From NCBI GenBank assembly GCA_018398575.1, contig JAGTXZ010000020.1, positions 868,001-932,000 on the forward strand: a stretch of DNA of 64,000 nucleotides. Direction: 5' to 3'. This DNA comes from Ampelomyces quisqualis. Its lineage: Eukaryota > Ascomycota > Dothideomycetes > Pleosporales > Phaeosphaeriaceae. Each line of letters starts with the position of its first letter. Positions within the stretch are counted from its first letter, which is position 1. This document shows, piece by piece, positions 60,241 to 64,000 of this stretch. A model generated the notes under the pieces. That model made no database searches and had not been told where the DNA came from. It saw only the letters and a program-made list of their open reading frames with translations. A program made the position numbers and the translations under genes.

Positions 60241-63200
60241 TTTATTTTCCTATATTTTTTTTTCTTTTTTTTTCCTTTTGTTTTTCTTTCTCTATTTTGT
60301 TTTGTATATTAATTGTATAAGTAATTAATCTTATACTTTCTATAAGTAATTTATCTATATCTTTTTAATTAACCTATTTGTTATATTCTAAGGGCTAGCC
60401 TTTCTATTTTACTAGGTAATTTACTAAATACTTGTTACGCCTCTTTACTAATATAGCTTTAACCTTATAGCGTTGTTGCAGCTCTTTGCTATTGTCTAGA
60501 TTAACAGGCCTAGGTAAAGTTAACTCTTCTTCCTTCTTAGCTACAAATAGCTAGAGTAAGAACGTGTAGAATACTAGGTAGATTCTTATATGTAACAGAA
60601 GTAAGATCCTAAAAGCTTATAAGCTAATTTGCTCTTTTACTGTAAAGGGGCCTATCTAGTATAGTAATAGCTTTCTGCTAGCGCTGCGCAAGCGTAGATG
60701 CTTTGTTAACAAGAGGATTATATCTCTAGGTTTAAACTCTTAAAGCCTGTGTCTTTTGTTATAATATTGCTCTTAATATTGTTAAGTTTTATACTAGTAA
60801 TTAGCTAGAGCGTCCTAAGTTTACATAAGCGTTTGTAACCTTTTTCTAACGCTAAGAACTTTAGTAGGCGCTGTTAGCTTGCAGTTAAGGTGCAGGTAGA
60901 ACTTATAGTAGGCAAAGAATAGAGATATTTCTAACGTAGCCTGCTTAGTATTGTTATAGGCAAACTCTACTAGTAATAGAAGGTATACCTAATTATCTAG
61001 CTAATTGCCTACAAAAGCTCTTAAGTATTACTCTAGCGTTTAATTTTAGCGTTCTGTTTAGCTATCTATCTGCAGATAGACAGTAGTGCTAAGCTAGCGC
61101 TTTACCTTTGCTATAAAGTAGAAGTCTACCTAAAACTGCAAAGTAAAGACACTTTCTTAGTCTAATATAATACCTTTAGGTAAGCTAAAGAATTGTACAA
61201 CATGTTCTAAAAACAAATCTGCTAATTGTAAAGCAGTAACTATTTTCTATATAGAGATATACTTAGCTATTTTTATATACCTATTAACTATAACAAGTAT
61301 TGCGTTATATATAACGCTATAGCGCTTAGTAGGTAGTAGGCCTGTAACAAAATCTATTGTAATTTCTTACTATAGTTCTTAAGGTTAGAAGAGCGCGTTT
61401 AACACACTAGTAGAGCGCTGCTTAAGCAACTTTGTGCCTTAGCATACTAAGCAAAAGTTAATATACTTCTTAAGCTCTTTCTTAAGCTTAGGCTAATAGT
61501 AGTATTAGGCTACAAGCTTAAGCGTTTTAGCCTGCCTAAAATAGCTAGTAAGTAGATTGTTATAATACAGCTTAAAGAGCTTAGCCTTAAGAGCTAGCTC
61601 TAGTAGAATATACAATTAGTTCTTAAACTAAAGGCTGCCTAAAGCGTTAAGCTTCTAGTGCTTTAGGCGTTTACTATTGCCTTAACAGGCAGACACTAGG
61701 GATTTAACGTCTCTGTGTATTATAACTGCTTCTAAGTTATTCTGTTATACTTGTATATAGATTTTAAAAAAGGACTTAAGAAGTTTTTTATAAGCTAACA
61801 TTTTTAAGGCTGTAGCTCTTACTTGTAACTGCGTAACCCTTTAGGCTATTACTAGTCTGCTTTTAGAAATCTCCTAATTAGGGCTATAGCTCCTAGCTAT
61901 TGCCTTAACGCTATGCGCTAAGCTTATAAAAACATCTTTATTAAGATATAGAGTGCCTGCTTGTTATTAAGCTATTATCTAGCTTTCTACTAACGCTAGC
62001 TCCTTACTAGGTAGCTTAGCTTAGGTTTCTGCTAGCTGTAACTTCTTTTGCAGTGCTAGCAACATGTCTAATAGTTAAACATCTAGTATATTACTCTTGT
62101 CTACAAGTTGCCTTAAAGGCCTATCTATAGGATTTGTCTTTTTAGACTAATGCTTAATCTTAAAGTTATAAGCAGCTAGCTTTATTGCCTAGCTAGCCTA
62201 TCTTCTAGACAATGTTAACGTGCCTATAAAGCTGCGTAGGTTGTTATAGTCTGTCTATATTTCTAACTAAATTACTAGCCTCTTAATATAGTAACGCTAG
62301 TGCTACACTACTATAATAATAGCAAGGAGCTCTAAGTTATATATGTAGTAGTTTCTTTTTATAGAAAAAAGCTTTCTTAACTAGAAGGCTATAGGGTGCT
62401 AGTTCTTATCTGCATAGAGTTAGAAGAAGATACCTGCTACTCCTTAAATAGAGGCATTAGTTTCTAACTTAGATAGAAGTATATAGTTATAGTGTTACAG
62501 AACAGGCATAGTTACAAATCTGTTGCATAGCTAGCGCTTTGCTTTCTCTGCAGCGTTAGGCTAGTTAAAAAGACTAGACTTCTTCTCTTAAACTAATCTC
62601 TTTAGAAGATCTGTAATAGAGCTAATAATAATAGAGAAGCTCTATATAAAGCGTTAATAGAAGTTTGCAAAGCCTAAGAAGACTTAAATATTCTTAAAGG
62701 ATGTTAGCGTAGGCTAATTAATAACTGCGCAAACCTGTTCTAGATCTATTGTAACACTATTAAGGCGCACAATAAACCCTAGAAACTTAACTTAGTTAGT
62801 AGTAAAGGTACACTTCTTTAAGTTAACAAAAAGACTATATTCTCTTAGCTTAGTAAGTATTTTTCTTACCTATTCCTAATAATCCTTTTCTTCTTAAGAA
62901 TAGATTAAGATATTGTTAAGATAGATAACGCAAAAGATATCTAAATACAAAGCTAAGGCTCTGTTAATATACTTCTAAAACGTAGTAGGCGCGTTAGTTA
63001 GCCTAAAAGGCATAACTATGTATTTAAAATAGCTATATTGCGTGCAAAACGCAGTCTTCTACTTGTTGCCTTGCTAGATCCTAATCTAGTAATACGCGTT
63101 CTTAAGATTAAGCTTAGTAAACTTTACTAATCTATAGAGCTAATTAAGAGTTTCCTTAATTAAGGGCAGAGCTAATCTATTTTTCTTAGTAACTTAGTTA

Positions 63201-64000
63201 AGGCCTTAATAGTCTACGCAAAGGCGTAACGTTCTATTCTTTTTAGGTATAAATAAGATAAGTGCTCTTGTAGAGCTTATGCTTTCTTAGATTTAGCCTA
63301 AGCTCTACGCTGTTGCTAAGTAGTTGCGTAGTACACTTAGCTTCTTTAGTAAAAGGTTGTAAAGCAGCCTATATAGAGCTATAGTTCTTTCTTTTAACTT
63401 AATAGCATAGTTGCCTCTATAGTGCTGCAGTAGCGCATTAGCAGCGTTACTATTTGTAACGTCTTTAAAGTTCTTAAGTTTAACAGGCTATAATAAGTAT
63501 TCTAAGGAAAAGAACTATAGGCTACCTACTAGAACTGCGTATACACTTAGCTTGTTATAGAAAAATTCTGCAAAGGTTTTAGCGTCTTTAACTCTTATTA
63601 TCTTAGTGTTAAGCTTGTAGCGCTACTGCTTTAACTTACAGTTAATAACAACGCGCCTTTCTTTTAGGCTTAGTAGACCTAAAATAACAGGTTGTACTGC
63701 ATTAGCAATTCTATTTAAAATAGTAGTAAAAGACTTAGTTACGCTCTAGTTATCTTTTATTATTAGATAAGCTTAATAAGCGTAAAAGCTAGGCATAGTA
63801 CTTAAGTTAAGTAAGTAGATAGTTAGTAGCGCAGCGCTGTTAATACAAGAGAAATTCTTAAGTAAGGCAACTCTCTTGTTAATAGTGCTAAGTTCTGCAC
63901 TATAGTTAATTAGGATTTGTATAGGCTACGCAGCGCTATTGTTACACAGCATTCTAAGTACTTTAATATAATCCTCTTATTATAGTAAGACTTAGGCTGT
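60241..64000 (-). mobile_element. Second Ty3/gypsy chromovirus-type element, partial, runs off the right edge
   Basis: Minus-strand pol order from right to left: reverse transcriptase with RTLRLCVDY (about 63,194-63,240), an active site reading YLNN instead of YLDD (complement of 62912-62923), RNase H-like sequence (about 62,150-62,560), integrase and chromodomain. Integrase shows IDFVTG (Asp codon complement of 61352-61354), LPKGIILD and TER (Glu codon complement of 61052-61054), so its three catalytic residues are retained. The chromodomain (YLVK-KG-PLEYN spacing) is at about 60,380-60,480. RIP stops break the frame throughout. The gag end and 5' LTR would lie beyond 64,000; no LTR was identified at the left end, which merges into T-rich sequence at 60,250-60,300. 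Confidence 0.85.

Noticed and set aside
27421..64000. tRNA, rRNA or intact host genes within the RIP island
   Set aside because: I looked for tRNA-like box motifs and long open frames and saw none that hold up; all coding traces are broken transposon sequence.

Overview
The window looks like nuclear DNA of a filamentous ascomycete, most likely a dothideomycete of the Pleosporales type. The evidence is short GT-AG introns (about 42 to 67 nt), compact genes of roughly balanced base composition, and large AT-rich blocks where CpA/TpG has become TpA. That last pattern is the signature of repeat-induced point mutation (RIP). The species cannot be fixed from sequence reading alone.

Layout. Positions 1-13,164 are gene-rich: a partial unrecognised gene (-), a 611-aa disordered protein (-), enolase (-, six exons), the proteasome beta-4 subunit Pre1 (+, with a start codon split by an intron), then a mycosporine gene set: mysA-like sugar-phosphate cyclase (-) and mysB-like O-methyltransferase (+). 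Positions 13,165-22,318 are a 9.15-kb insertion. It has short unmutated terminal inverted repeats, a TA target duplication and a RIP-destroyed core holding a hAT transposase relic. Positions 22,319-27,305 return to normal genes: the mysC-like ATP-grasp ligase (+) and the U3 snoRNP WD40 protein Utp13 (-). From about 27,420 to 64,000 the sequence is one continuous RIP island of about 36.6 kb with no credible host gene.

The RIP island is a nest of dead elements. There is a complete Ty3/gypsy chromovirus-type LTR retrotransposon (28,382-35,324; two 517-bp LTRs, a 5-bp TAACT duplication, mutated active sites). Next come two tandem 1,106-bp repeats, a 3.5-kb repeat present twice 17.4 kb apart, and four different tandem arrays (171, 101, 147 and 89 bp units). 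A transposase relic of probable Plavaka type lies between 47.7 and 50.7 kb. A second, minus-strand chromovirus runs off the right edge.

Functionally, the recognisable pathway is mycosporine (UV-screening metabolite) synthesis. MysA would make demethyl-4-deoxygadusol from sedoheptulose-7-phosphate, MysB would O-methylate it to 4-deoxygadusol, and MysC would ligate an amino acid. All three reading frames are open, but the insertion now separates mysB from mysC by about 10 kb, which is the most interesting biological situation here. The other genes (enolase, Pre1, Utp13) are housekeeping.
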